NCBI GenBank assembly: GCA_016713005.1
Contig: JADJPY010000016.1
Location: forward strand, 62,001 to 126,000
Origin: Ramlibacter sp.
Lineage (GTDB): Bacteria; Pseudomonadota; Gammaproteobacteria; Burkholderiales; Burkholderiaceae_C
Reading direction: 5' to 3'
Length of the DNA stretch: 64,000 nucleotides
Under the pieces are notes generated by a model, which worked only from the letters and a program-made list of their open reading frames with translations, was not told where the DNA came from and did not search any database. Shown here piece by piece: positions 9,092-18,486 of this stretch (positions are counted from its first letter, which is position 1; the number at the start of each line of letters is the position of its first letter). A program made the position numbers and the translations under genes.

Positions 9092-10116
9092 CAGGTCACC
9101 GGCCGTGCAGCAGCGGCGCCGACCGGCGGGACTTGCGTCTCGACCCAGCGGCGCACGCGCTCGGCGTCGCCCAGCCGGCTGAGCTTGCCGGCCGAATCGA
9201 GGAACACCATGATCAGCTTGCGCCCGGCGACCTTGGCCTGCATCACCAGGCATTGGCCGGCCTCGGAGATGTAGCCCGTCTTTTGCAGGCCGATGTCCCA
9301 CTCGGGGTTCTTGACCAGGCGGTTGGTGTTGTTGTACTGGACCATCTTGCGGCCCACTGCGACCTGGTAGCCCTGCGAGGTGGAGTACTCGCGCAGCAGC
9401 GGATCGCTGGACGCGACATTGACCAGGGTGGCCAGGTCCTTGGCGCTGGACTGGTTGCGGCTTGAAAGGCCCGTGGGCTCCACGTAGCGGGTGTCGGTCA
9501 TGCCCAGGCTGCGCGCCTTTTCGTTCATGCGCGCCACGAAAACGTCCATGCCGCCGGGAAAGCTGCGTCCCAGGGCATGGGCAGCGCGGTTTTCGCTGGA
9601 CATCAGCGCCAGGTGCATCAGTTCGCCCCGGGTCAGGCGCGTGCCCACCTTGAGGCGCGAACGGCTGCCCTTCTCGGTGTCCACATCGTCCTGCGCGATG
9701 GTGACGATTTCGTCGGACGGCAAGGCGGCCTCACTGATGATCAGGCCCGTCATCAGCTTGGTCAGCGAGGCGATGGGCAGCACGGCCCGGTCGTTCTTGC
9801 TGACCAGCACCTCGCGGGTGTCCTGGTCGATCACCAGGGCGACGCTGGACTTCAGGTCAAGCGCGTCCTCGGTGGCGTGCAGGCCGGCGAGCTGGCCAAA
9901 GGACGGCCGGGGCGGCGCGGCGCGGGCCACGGATTTTTTGGGAGCGGCCTTGCCGCGCGCCTTGACGGCTTTTTTCTTGGTGGCAGCGGCGGATTTGCTC
10001 ACCGCGCGCTTGCGTTCCTGCGCCTGGACATCGGGCACCACCATCGCGTTTGCCAGCACCGCAGCGGCACAGGCCAGCACCAGGGTGGTCAGCACTGATT
10101 TCCAACGACGTGTCAT
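9091..10116 (-). CDS. pbpG: D-Ala-D-Ala carboxypeptidase/endopeptidase (PBP7-like, peptidase S11)
   Basis: Periplasmic serine peptidase that trims or cleaves peptidoglycan cross-links. The start ATG at 10116 is chosen because GGAG lies 8 bases upstream and MTRRWKSVLTTLVLACAAAV makes a proper signal peptide. An in-frame ATG at 10140 would add 8 residues. The mature N-terminus has a Lys/Ala/Arg-rich linker (35-70). The catalytic triad motifs are SLTK (117-120), SEN (173-175) and KTG (278-280). At 341 residues it is close to PBP7 length; DacA-type proteins have an extra C-terminal domain. Confidence 0.9.
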   Translation of the reverse strand: MTRRWKSVLTTLVLACAAAVLANAMVVPDVQAQERKRAVSKSAAATKKKAVKARGKAAPKKSVARAAPPRPSFGQLAGLHATEDALDLKSSVALVIDQDTREVLVSKNDRAVLPIASLTKLMTGLIISEAALPSDEIVTIAQDDVDTEKGSRSRLKVGTRLTRGELMHLALMSSENRAAHALGRSFPGGMDVFVARMNEKARSLGMTDTRYVEPTGLSSRNQSSAKDLATLVNVASSDPLLREYSTSQGYQVAVGRKMVQYNNTNRLVKNPEWDIGLQKTGYISEAGQCLVMQAKVAGRKLIMVFLDSAGKLSRLGDAERVRRWVETQVPPVGAAAARPVT

Positions 10117-10163
10117 AGAGCGGGCTCCGGTTTGGTGCAACTTCTGAACCGGAGTGTATCCGC

Positions 10164-10202
10164 AAAAAAATATCGCGCAAGATCAAAGACTTGCGCGATA
10201 TT
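10164..10202 (-). terminator. Rho-independent terminator of leuA
   Basis: Perfect 13-bp stem (10169-10181 with 10190-10202), 8-base loop, followed on the minus strand by a run of T. It lies 34 bases past the leuA stop. Confidence 0.9.
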
Positions 10203-10235
10203 CTTAAAACAACGCCTCAATGTTAAGGGAAAACC

Positions 10236-11774
10236 CTAGCCCTGGGCCGCCACCCGGTCGGCTTTGCTCTGCAGCTTGTTGAGCGCGCTCAGGTACGCCT
10301 TGGCCGACGCCACGACGATGTCCGGGTCGGAGCCGACGCCGTTGACCACCCGTCCCGCGTTTTGCAGGCGCACCGTGACTTCCCCCTGGCTCTCGGTCGA
10401 ACCGCTTATGGCGTTGACCGAATAGAGCACCATCTCCGCACCGCTTTTGACGTGTGTCTCGATGGCTTTGAGGGAGGCGTCAACGGGGCCATTGCCATCC
10501 GAATTGCCCTTGACCTCCTTGCCATCCACCGTGAACACGATGCTGGCATGGGGCCGCTCTCCGGTCTCGCTGCGCTGGGACAGCGACACGAAACCGTACT
10601 GCTCTTTCTCGTGGGTGACGCTCTCGTCACTGACCAGCGCGAGGATGTCCTCGTCGAAGATCTCGCTCTTGCGGTCGGCGAGCTCCTTGAAGCGGGCAAA
10701 CGCGGTGTTGATGTCGCCCTCGCTCTCCATGGACACACCCAGTTCGGTCAGGCGCTGCTTGAACGCATTGCGACCGCTGAGCTTGCCCAGCACGATCTTG
10801 TTGGCGCTCCAGCCCACATCCTCGGCGCGCATGATCTCGTAGGTGTCGCGCGCCTTGAGCACGCCGTCCTGGTGGATGCCGCTGGCGTGCGCAAACGCGT
10901 TGGCGCCCACCACGGCCTTGTTGGGCTGCACCACAAAGCCGGTGGTCTGGCTGACCATGCGGCTGGCGGCCACGATGTGCTGGGTATCGATGCCCACGTC
11001 CAGCCCGAAGTAGTCGCGCCGCGTCTTGACTGCCATCACGACCTCTTCCAGCGAGCAGTTGCCCGCACGCTCGCCCAGGCCGTTGATGGTGCATTCCACC
11101 TGGCGCGCGCCGCCGATCTTGACGCCGGCCAGCGAGTTGGCCACCGCCATTCCCAGGTCGTTGTGGCAATGCACGGACCAGATCGCCTTGTCGCTGTTGG
11201 GGATGCGCTCGCGCAGCGTCTTGATGAAATTGCCGTACAGCTCGGGCACGGCATAGCCCACGGTGTCGGGCACGTTGATGGTGGTGGCGCCCTCGGCGAT
11301 CACGGCCTCCAGCACGCGGCAGAGGAAGTCCATGTCGCTGCGGTAGCCGTCTTCCGGGGAGAACTCGACGTCGGCACACAGGTTGCGCGCAAACCGCACC
11401 GACTGCTTGGCCTGCTCGAACACCTGGTCGGGCGTCATGCGCAGCTTTTTCTCCATGTGCAGCGGCGAGGTGGCGATGAAGGTGTGGATGCGGGCGCGTG
11501 CTGCGCCCTTGAGCGCCTCGGCCGCCCGCGCGATGTCGCGGTCATTGGCACGCGACAGCGAGCAGACCGTGGAGTCCTTGATGGCGTTGGCAATGGCCTG
11601 CACGGCATCGAAGTCTCCGTTGGAGCTGGCAGCGAAGCCCGCTTCGATGACGTCGACCTTGAGCCGCTCGAGCTGGCGGGCGATGCGCAGCTTTTCGTCG
11701 CGGGTCATGGAGGCGCCGGGCGACTGTTCGCCATCGCGCAAGGTGGTGTCAAAAATGATCAGCTTGTCGGTCAT
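10236..11774 (-). CDS. leuA: 2-isopropylmalate synthase
   Basis: Catalyses the first committed step of leucine synthesis, joining acetyl-CoA to 2-oxoisovalerate. Length 512 residues, normal for the LeuA type 1 enzyme. The TIM-barrel catalytic domain opens with DTTLRDGEQSPG (9-20) and has the metal-binding HCHND (202-206). The C-terminal LeuA dimer/allosteric domain, the feedback-inhibition site, covers about 380-500. The ATG at 11774 has AGGAG upstream. The gene follows a leader peptide and attenuator, and a strong terminator closes the transcript. Confidence 0.97.
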   Translation of the reverse strand: MTDKLIIFDTTLRDGEQSPGASMTRDEKLRIARQLERLKVDVIEAGFAASSNGDFDAVQAIANAIKDSTVCSLSRANDRDIARAAEALKGAARARIHTFIATSPLHMEKKLRMTPDQVFEQAKQSVRFARNLCADVEFSPEDGYRSDMDFLCRVLEAVIAEGATTINVPDTVGYAVPELYGNFIKTLRERIPNSDKAIWSVHCHNDLGMAVANSLAGVKIGGARQVECTINGLGERAGNCSLEEVVMAVKTRRDYFGLDVGIDTQHIVAASRMVSQTTGFVVQPNKAVVGANAFAHASGIHQDGVLKARDTYEIMRAEDVGWSANKIVLGKLSGRNAFKQRLTELGVSMESEGDINTAFARFKELADRKSEIFDEDILALVSDESVTHEKEQYGFVSLSQRSETGERPHASIVFTVDGKEVKGNSDGNGPVDASLKAIETHVKSGAEMVLYSVNAISGSTESQGEVTVRLQNAGRVVNGVGSDPDIVVASAKAYLSALNKLQSKADRVAAQG

Positions 11775-11827
11775 CGGTTTTCTCCTGGGTCTGTGAAGCC
11801 CGCAACATCAAAAAAAGTCCGCCCAAA

Positions 11828-11866
11828 ACAAAAGGCCCGTTGCGGGTGCATACGGGCCTTTGGTTG
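11828..11866 (-). terminator. leuA attenuator terminator
   Basis: On the minus strand AAAGGCCCG pairs with CGGGCCTTT across a loop and is followed by TGTTTT. It lies between the leucine-rich leader peptide and leuA, the position of a transcriptional attenuator. Confidence 0.85.
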
Positions 11867-11883
11867 ATGGATAAGCGCGTGCG

Positions 11884-11940
11884 CTACCGTCTCCGCCCGT
11901 TGGGGGATAGCAGTAGCAGGGCCAGCGAAATCCGGTTCAT
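11884..11940 (-). CDS. leuL: leu operon leader peptide
   Basis: An 18-residue ORF, MNRISLALLLLSPNGRRR, with five Leu codons in six positions (CTG GCC CTG CTA CTG CTA), two of them the less usual CTA. It sits upstream of a G/C stem plus T-run terminator and of leuA. This is the layout of a leucine attenuator: ribosome stalling at the Leu codons when charged Leu-tRNA is scarce would let transcription read through. Read directly from sequence; too short for ordinary gene finding. Confidence 0.88.
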   Translation of the reverse strand: MNRISLALLLLSPNGRRR

Positions 11941-12000
11941 GGCGCCAAATGTAGCACAGCCGCGAGGGAGGCGCACGCCCGCGATGCAGCGGCGCAACAT

Positions 12001-12816
12001 CTAGCGGTGCAAGCCGCGCTCGTCGGGCTCGTCGGTGGAGGTGCTGATGACGCTGGTCTGCTGGCCGCGCGCCTTGCGCACGGCATACACCACGTAACCG
12101 CTGAGCCCGTAGGCCACGAACAGGCCAAACAGGATGTGTGGCGGCGAGATGTTGATTGCTGCGATGCCCAGCGCGATCAGCACGATCACCGCGAACGGCA
12201 CGCTGCGCTTCATCTGGATGTCCTTGAAGCTGTAGAACGGCACGTTGGTCACCATCGTCAGCCCGGCATACAGCGCCACTGCAAACGTGATCCACGACAC
12301 GTCGCCTCCCTTGATGCCGGCTTCCGTCATGATCCAGATGAAGCCGGCCACCAGCGCCGCCGCCGCCGGGGACGGCAGGCCCTGGAACCAGCGACGGTCC
12401 ACCACGGTGGTGTTGACGTTGAAGCGCGCCAGGCGCAGCGCGGCACAGGCGCAGTACACAAACGCGGCGATCCAGCCCCAGCGGCCCAGGCCCTTGAGCG
12501 CCCACTCGTAGGCAATCAGCGCGGGCGCCGCGCCAAAGGACACCATGTCCGACAGCGAATCCATCTGCTCGCCAAAGGCGCTCTGGGTGTTGGTCAGCCG
12601 CGCCACACGGCCGTCCAGCGCGTCCAGCACCATGGCGCAGAAAATGCCCACGGTGGCCAGGTCGTAGCGGCCGTTCATGGCCATGACGATGCCGTAGAAG
12701 CCGCCAAACAGCGCCGCCAGCGTGAACAGGTTGGGCAGGATGTAGATGCCCTTGCGGCGCTTGCGCACCACGCCGGCATCACCCGCCGCAGATTGCGAAT
12801 TCTTGAAATCTTCCAT
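12001..12816 (-). CDS. pssA: CDP-diacylglycerol--serine O-phosphatidyltransferase
   Basis: Integral membrane enzyme making phosphatidylserine, the precursor of phosphatidylethanolamine. The 271 residues (ATG at 12816) contain the CDP-alcohol phosphatidyltransferase signature: DALDGRVAR (65-73), then G82, D86 and D90 with the family spacing. Several hydrophobic helices follow. An upstream in-frame start would run through the ilvC terminator, so it is rejected. The gene lies between ilvC and leuA, an arrangement common in Burkholderiales, but the terminator after ilvC suggests partly separate expression. Confidence 0.95.
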   Translation of the reverse strand: MEDFKNSQSAAGDAGVVRKRRKGIYILPNLFTLAALFGGFYGIVMAMNGRYDLATVGIFCAMVLDALDGRVARLTNTQSAFGEQMDSLSDMVSFGAAPALIAYEWALKGLGRWGWIAAFVYCACAALRLARFNVNTTVVDRRWFQGLPSPAAAALVAGFIWIMTEAGIKGGDVSWITFAVALYAGLTMVTNVPFYSFKDIQMKRSVPFAVIVLIALGIAAINISPPHILFGLFVAYGLSGYVVYAVRKARGQQTSVISTSTDEPDERGLHR

Positions 12817-12888
12817 GCGCCGAGTGTAAGCCAGTGCCTGCGCCACGCGGACCCCGGACCCCGGGGCACCAAGGGCCATTGCACAGGC

Positions 12889-12914
12889 AAAAAAAGGCCA
12901 CCTTGCGGTGGCCT
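12889..12914 (-). terminator. Rho-independent terminator of ilvC
   Basis: Minus strand AGGCCACC / GGTGGCCT stem with a GCAA loop and a following T7 run, 29 bases past the ilvC stop. Confidence 0.92.
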
Positions 12915-12942
12915 GTACCGGCAAGTCCCCTGGAGGACCGGC

Positions 12943-13959
<1,017 letters not shown>

Positions 13960-14032
13960 GTTGCTCTCCGTAAAAATTGGGTTTCATTCAAGGGGCCGCC
14001 TTCAGGGGAAGGCGCCGCGCTGTGAGGGTGGG

Positions 14033-14524
14033 TCATACCCGAAGAATGCGCTCGCCGCGGCCAATGCCGCTGGAGCCCGTGCGCACGGTCTCCAGGATTG
14101 CGCTGCGGTCAATTGCCTCCAGGAATGCATCGTTCTTGGACTGGTCGCCCGTGAGTTCGATGGTGTAGCTCTTCTCGGTGACGTCGATGACGCGGCCGCG
14201 GAAAATGTCGGCCATGCGCTTCATTTCCTCGCGTTCCTTGCCCACGGCGCGCACCTTCACCATCATGAGCTCGCGCTCGGTGTAGGCGCCTTCGGTCAGG
14301 TCCACGACCTTGACGACCTCGATGAGGCGGTTGAGGTGCTTGGTGATCTGTTCGATGACGTCGTCAGACCCGGTGGTCTGGATGGTCATGCGCGAAAGGC
14401 TTGCATCTTCGGTCGGCGCCACGGTCAGCGACTCAATGTTGTAGCCACGGGCCGAGAACAGGCCCACCACGCGGGAGAGCGCGCCAGGCTCGTTCTCCAG
14501 CAGGACTGCAATGATGTGTTTCAT
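14033..14524 (-). CDS. ilvH: Acetolactate synthase small (regulatory) subunit
   Basis: Regulatory subunit that binds valine and activates the IlvI catalytic subunit. Length 163 residues, as in E. coli IlvH. The N-terminal ACT domain (about 3-75) starts MKHIIAVLLENEPGALSRV and contains SARGYNIESLTV; the C-terminal ALS_ss domain follows. GAGGAA lies upstream of the ATG. It lies between ilvI and ilvC on the same strand. Confidence 0.97.
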   Translation of the reverse strand: MKHIIAVLLENEPGALSRVVGLFSARGYNIESLTVAPTEDASLSRMTIQTTGSDDVIEQITKHLNRLIEVVKVVDLTEGAYTERELMMVKVRAVGKEREEMKRMADIFRGRVIDVTEKSYTIELTGDQSKNDAFLEAIDRSAILETVRTGSSGIGRGERILRV

Positions 14525-14612
14525 GGTGTGTGATTCCTCTTTTCGGTGCCCTCCCCGCCGGGCGGTAACCCGGCGGCTCGGCAGCCAATAGATTCGTCAG
14601 GAAGTTGCGTTG

Positions 14613-14672
14613 ATTGCTATGATTTTTGTAGCGGTTCGTCCAGCATGGACGGGGGCTACAGGCCGATTTCTT
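14613..14672 (+). repeat. Dispersed repeat copy C (ilvH-ilvI gap)
   Basis: TTGCTATGATTTTTGTAGC, spacer, then GACGGGGGCTACAGGCCGAT. The element runs into the ilvI stop codon (TAA at 14671-14673 on the minus strand), so it forms nearly all of the ilvI-ilvH intergenic tail. Confidence 0.8.
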
Positions 14673-16473
14673 ATAAATCTTCGCTGCCGAGCAGCATTTC
14701 GGTGATGCCCTTGCCGGCCTTGACCATCGGGAACACGTTCTCGGTGGGGTCGGTGCGGAAATCCATGAACACCGTCCTGTCCTTGAGCTTGCGGGCCTCT
14801 CGCAGCGCGGGCTCCACGTCCTGGGGCCGCTCGATCAGCATGCCCACATGGCCATAGGCCTCGGCCAGCTTGACGAAGTTGGGCAGCGCGTCCATGTAGC
14901 TGTGGCTGTAGCGGCCCTCGTAGTCGAGTTCCTGCCACTGGCGCACCATGCCCAGGTAGCGGTTGTTCAGCGAGACGATCTTGATCGGCGTGTTGTACTG
15001 CAGGCAGGTGGACAGCTCCTGGATGCACATCTGCACCGAGCCCTCGCCGGTGATGCAGAACACCTCGCTGTCGGGCTTGGCCAGCTTGATGCCCATGGCG
15101 TAGGGAATGCCCACGCCCATGGTGCCCAGCCCACCGGAGTTGATCCAGCGGCGCGGTTCGTCAAACCGGTAGTACTGCGCAGCCCACATCTGGTGCTGGC
15201 CCACGTCGGAGGTGATGTAGGTGTCCGCGTCCTTTGTCATGTTCCACAGCGTCTCGACGACGTACTGGGGCTTGATGACTTCCTTGTTGCGCCGGTCGTA
15301 CTTGAGGCAGTCGCGCTTGCGCCAGCCGTCAATCGTCTCCCACCAGGCGCCCAGTGCCGCGGCATCGGGCTTGACGGCGGACTCCTTCATCATGGCGATC
15401 AGTTCGTTGAGCACATCCTTGACGTCGCCCACGATCGGGATGTCGACCTTGACCCGCTTGGAGATGCTGGAAGGGTCGATGTCGATGTGGATGATCTTGC
15501 GCTCGTTCTGCGCGAAATGCTTCGGGTTGCCGATCACGCGGTCGTCAAAGCGCGCACCCACGGCCAGCAGGACGTCGCAGTTCTGCATCGCGTTGTTGGC
15601 TTCGATGGTGCCGTGCATGCCCAGCATGCCCAGGAACTTGGGGTCGCTGGCCGGATAGGCGCCCAGGCCCATCAGCGTGTTGGTGCAGGGGTAGCCCAGC
15701 ATGTCCACCAGCGTGCGCAGTTCCTGCGAGGCATTGCCCAGCAGCACGCCGCCGCCGGTGTAGATGTAGGGTCGCTTGGCCGCGAGCAGCAGTTGCAGGG
15801 CCTTTCGGATCTGCCCGCCATGGCCCTTGCGCACCGGGTTGTAGGAGCGCATCTCCACACTGGCGGGGTATCCCGTCCAGGCGGTCTTGTTGAAGGACAC
15901 ATCCTTGGGGATGTCCACCACCACCGGGCCGGGACGGCCGCTGCGGGCGATGTGAAACGCCTTCTTCATGACCATGGCCAGGTCGCGAACGTCCTTCACC
16001 AGGAAGTTGTGCTTGACGATGGGCCGGGTGATGCCCACGGTGTCGCACTCCTGGAAAGCGTCCAGGCCGATGGCCGCGACGGGGACCTGGCCCGTGACGA
16101 TGACCATGGGGATGCTGTCCATGTAGGCCGTGGCAATGCCGGTCACGGCATTGGTCACGCCGGGTCCGGAGGTGACCAGCGCCACGCCGACATCACCGGT
16201 GGCGCGGGCGTAGCCGTCGGCCGCGTGGACGGCCGCCTGCTCGTGCCGCACCAGCACGTGCTGGATGGTGTCCTGCTTGTAAAACGCGTCGTAGATGTGC
16301 AGCACGGCACCACCGGGGTAGCCCCAGATGTACTTGACGCCTTCTGCCTGCAACGACTTGACGAGGATTTCCGCTCCGCGGAGTTCCTGGGGGGTGGCAC
16401 TGGAGGCCGGGGTCTGGGAGGCCGCGCTGAAGGCGGCGGCGGCCGAAGCGATTTCGGCTTTGGAGATTTCCAT
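14671..16473 (-). CDS. ilvI: Acetolactate synthase large (catalytic) subunit
   Basis: Thiamine-diphosphate enzyme that condenses two pyruvates, or pyruvate and 2-oxobutyrate. The ATG at 16473 has AAAGG upstream and gives 600 residues. About 30 N-terminal residues (Ala/Ser-rich) precede the family core. The catalytic Glu is E78 in RHEQAAVHAADGYAR. The ThDP/Mg motif is the ITGEGSVQM...NN region in the C-terminal domain. The open frame extends further upstream but only across antisense of the sigma gene. First gene of ilvI-ilvH-ilvC; the C-terminus abuts repeat C. Confidence 0.96.
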   Translation of the reverse strand: MEISKAEIASAAAAFSAASQTPASSATPQELRGAEILVKSLQAEGVKYIWGYPGGAVLHIYDAFYKQDTIQHVLVRHEQAAVHAADGYARATGDVGVALVTSGPGVTNAVTGIATAYMDSIPMVIVTGQVPVAAIGLDAFQECDTVGITRPIVKHNFLVKDVRDLAMVMKKAFHIARSGRPGPVVVDIPKDVSFNKTAWTGYPASVEMRSYNPVRKGHGGQIRKALQLLLAAKRPYIYTGGGVLLGNASQELRTLVDMLGYPCTNTLMGLGAYPASDPKFLGMLGMHGTIEANNAMQNCDVLLAVGARFDDRVIGNPKHFAQNERKIIHIDIDPSSISKRVKVDIPIVGDVKDVLNELIAMMKESAVKPDAAALGAWWETIDGWRKRDCLKYDRRNKEVIKPQYVVETLWNMTKDADTYITSDVGQHQMWAAQYYRFDEPRRWINSGGLGTMGVGIPYAMGIKLAKPDSEVFCITGEGSVQMCIQELSTCLQYNTPIKIVSLNNRYLGMVRQWQELDYEGRYSHSYMDALPNFVKLAEAYGHVGMLIERPQDVEPALREARKLKDRTVFMDFRTDPTENVFPMVKAGKGITEMLLGSEDL

Positions 16474-16752
16474 GATCAACCTTTGTGATTTTCTCTGACG
16501 AAAAACCTTGGGTGCCCCTTCGCGAACCCTTGTGGAGCCGCGTCGGAACTTAGGACCAGCGGCCATGGGCGGACTGCTTGCCACGCCGAACCGAGATCCG
16601 TTTGCCTTTTGACTGCAAGGCGCATTATCGCACTGCAACATCTTTTGGACGGCGGGGGACGCCGCAGGTGCCATAATTCGCCGCCACCGGGCACCGGGCA
16701 GTGGTAAAAAAGCGTCAAACAACGAGACAAGTCCGCCCAGCGGCACCCACCC

Positions 16753-17319
16753 TTGGCTTCCGAGCAAGAACTCAGTGATTTCCTGAAGTCCATCGAGAAA
16801 CGCGCCTTCAAGCGCGCGGTGTTCCAGGTGCGCGACGACGAGGCGGCACTGGACATCGTCCAGGACAGCATGCTCAAGCTGAGCATCCATTACGGCGACA
16901 AGCCGGCGGCCGAACTGCCGCTGCTGTTTCACCGCATCCTGGCCAACACCACCCTGGACTGGTTCCGCCGGCGCAAGACGCACAACGCCGTGTTTTCCAA
17001 CATGGGCGACTTTGATTCGGGCGATGACGAAGGAGATTTCGATCTTCTGGAAACTTTGGAGACGCTGGAGAACTCAGAGGGAACTGAGAGCGCGTCGGAC
17101 GCGGTTTCCCGGGCACAAACCTTGCGTACCATCGAGGAAGCCGTCCAGAACCTGCCAGGGCGTCAACGGGAGGCCTTCTTGATGCGTTACTGGGAGGAAA
17201 TGGACGTGTCGGAAACCGCGACCGCCATGGGATGTTCCGAGGGCAGTGTCAAAACGCACTGTTTCAGGGCCATCCAGGCTCTCAGCAAGGCGCTGTCTGC
17301 CAAGGGAATAAAGCCATGA
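16753..17319 (+). CDS. Sigma-70 family (ECF-like) RNA polymerase sigma factor
   Basis: A 188-residue sigma factor. Region 2 covers about 15-75 (AALDIVQDSMLKL, WFRRRK) and region 4 about 125-180, with NLPGRQREAFLMRYWEEMDV and the HTH GCSEGSVKTHCFRAIQAL. An acidic linker lies between. The only sensible start is TTG at 16753, with a weak ribosome site. The stop overlaps the ATG of the next gene (ATGA), so the two are coupled. Divergent from ilvI. The signal and regulon are unknown; the coupled one-helix membrane protein is a candidate anti-sigma. Confidence 0.88.
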   Translation: MASEQELSDFLKSIEKRAFKRAVFQVRDDEAALDIVQDSMLKLSIHYGDKPAAELPLLFHRILANTTLDWFRRRKTHNAVFSNMGDFDSGDDEGDFDLLETLETLENSEGTESASDAVSRAQTLRTIEEAVQNLPGRQREAFLMRYWEEMDVSETATAMGCSEGSVKTHCFRAIQALSKALSAKGIKP

Positions 17320-17750
17320 CCAATATCAACCAGCACCGATTCGAAACCCTCCAGTCACGCTTTGGCGTGCGGGTGGCGGCACGGCTGTCAGAGTCAGCCA
17401 TCGCCGTTCCCCACGACGTTTCCGAACGCCTGCGGGCGGCCCGCGTTCGCGCCGTGGCCCAGCGCAAGCCCGAGACCTCGAGCGTCGTTGGCGTTTCTGG
17501 CCAGTCCGGGTCGGCCTCGCTGGTGCTGGGTCAGGGATTTCCCGGCCTCTGGAACTGGGTTGCCTCCTCTGTGCCGCTGGTGGCGCTGGTTGTCGGCCTT
17601 GTCGCCATCGATTCGCTCCAGCAAGACCGCATTGCCAGCGAGGTGGCCGAGGTCGATGTGGCCCTGCTCGTGGACGACCTCCCGCCCGCCGCCTATGCCG
17701 ATCCGGGGTTTGCACAGTTCCTGAAGGCGGGGCGGCCAGCCCAGCCCTGA
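17316..17750 (+). CDS. DUF3619 single-pass membrane protein (possible anti-sigma factor)
   Basis: 144 residues whose ATG overlaps the sigma factor stop. An N-terminal cytoplasmic, Arg/Ala-rich region of about 80 residues is followed by one hydrophobic helix (about 90-110, VASSVPLVALVVGLVAIDSL) and a short acidic tail. This matches what is called DUF3619 in this family. No zinc-binding anti-sigma motif is present. The anti-sigma role is inferred only from coupling and topology. Confidence 0.75.
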   Translation: MTNINQHRFETLQSRFGVRVAARLSESAIAVPHDVSERLRAARVRAVAQRKPETSSVVGVSGQSGSASLVLGQGFPGLWNWVASSVPLVALVVGLVAIDSLQQDRIASEVAEVDVALLVDDLPPAAYADPGFAQFLKAGRPAQP

Positions 17751-17765
17751 TCAAGCGCAACCCAG

Positions 17766-18482
17766 ATGGCCGTGCCGCTTGATCACCTCTCCCTCGACAA
17801 AATCCTGACGCGCAGCGCCCGGCTGGCATTGCTGTCGCTGGGTTGTGTCTGGTGCCTGCATGCGGCGGCCCAGGCTTCCATCGCGCCGCCCGCGCCCTCC
17901 GCAGCCGCAGCCTCCCAGGCCAGGCCCAAGCCCGGTGTTGGGGCGGCGCCCAAGGTTGCCGCTTCGTCCTGGCAACAATTGACAACGGCGCAGCAAACGG
18001 CATTGAAGCCGCTGGCTGCCAATTGGGACCAGATCAGCGACACCCAGAAGCTGAAATGGCTGTCCGTGTCCCGCAATTACCCGCAGATGCCGCCGGCCGA
18101 CCAGGCGCGGTTGCACAGCCGCATGACGGAATGGGTCGCCCTGAGCCCCCGCCAGCGCCAGCAGGCCCGGCTCAACTTTGCTGGCGCCAAGGCTTTGACG
18201 CCGGACCAGCGCAAGGCGCAGTGGCAGGCCTACCAGGCCCTGAGCCCGGAGGAACGGCAAAAACTTGCCGCCTCCGGCAAAGCCAAACCCTCGGGCGCGG
18301 CCATCATCGTCAAGCCGGTGCCGTCCCAAAAGCTGGCGGTGCTGCCCAAGCAGGCCGCCTCGGGTGCTCGCGGGCCGCGCGTCGCCGCGCCTTCGCGGAT
18401 TGCGGTGGGCCCGTCCGCCCACGGGGTGGATCCGCACACCCTGCTGCCGCAGCAGGTGCCGCCAGCGGCCACGCCCCACTGA
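17766..18482 (+). CDS. DUF3106 secreted protein
   Basis: 238 residues with an N-terminal signal sequence (hydrophobic ARLALLSLGCVWCLHAAAQA, about 18-37) and a Pro/Ala linker. The DUF3106 core (about 68-170) is built from short helical repeats of the form L-x-P-x-Q/E-R (WVALSPRQRQQARL, ALTPDQRKAQW, ALSPEERQKL). The tail is Pro/Ala/Ser-rich. Likely periplasmic. It lies 15 bases after the DUF3619 gene. Function not established; the repeats recall periplasmic stress proteins, but this is only resemblance. Confidence 0.75.
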   Translation: MAVPLDHLSLDKILTRSARLALLSLGCVWCLHAAAQASIAPPAPSAAAASQARPKPGVGAAPKVAASSWQQLTTAQQTALKPLAANWDQISDTQKLKWLSVSRNYPQMPPADQARLHSRMTEWVALSPRQRQQARLNFAGAKALTPDQRKAQWQAYQALSPEERQKLAASGKAKPSGAAIIVKPVPSQKLAVLPKQAASGARGPRVAAPSRIAVGPSAHGVDPHTLLPQQVPPAATPH

Positions 18483-18486
18483 TTCC

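Noticed and set aside
12001..12924. Longer PssA starting at 12924
   Set aside because: Would translate through the ilvC terminator hairpin; the ATG at 12816 gives normal length.
14613..14672. A regulatory RNA element between ilvH and ilvI
   Set aside because: The fold is explained by the dispersed repeat, which occurs at nine other unrelated places.
14671..16983. 770-residue version of IlvI
   Set aside because: The extra N-terminus covers the promoter region and antisense of the sigma gene; the ATG at 16473 has a ribosome site and normal length.
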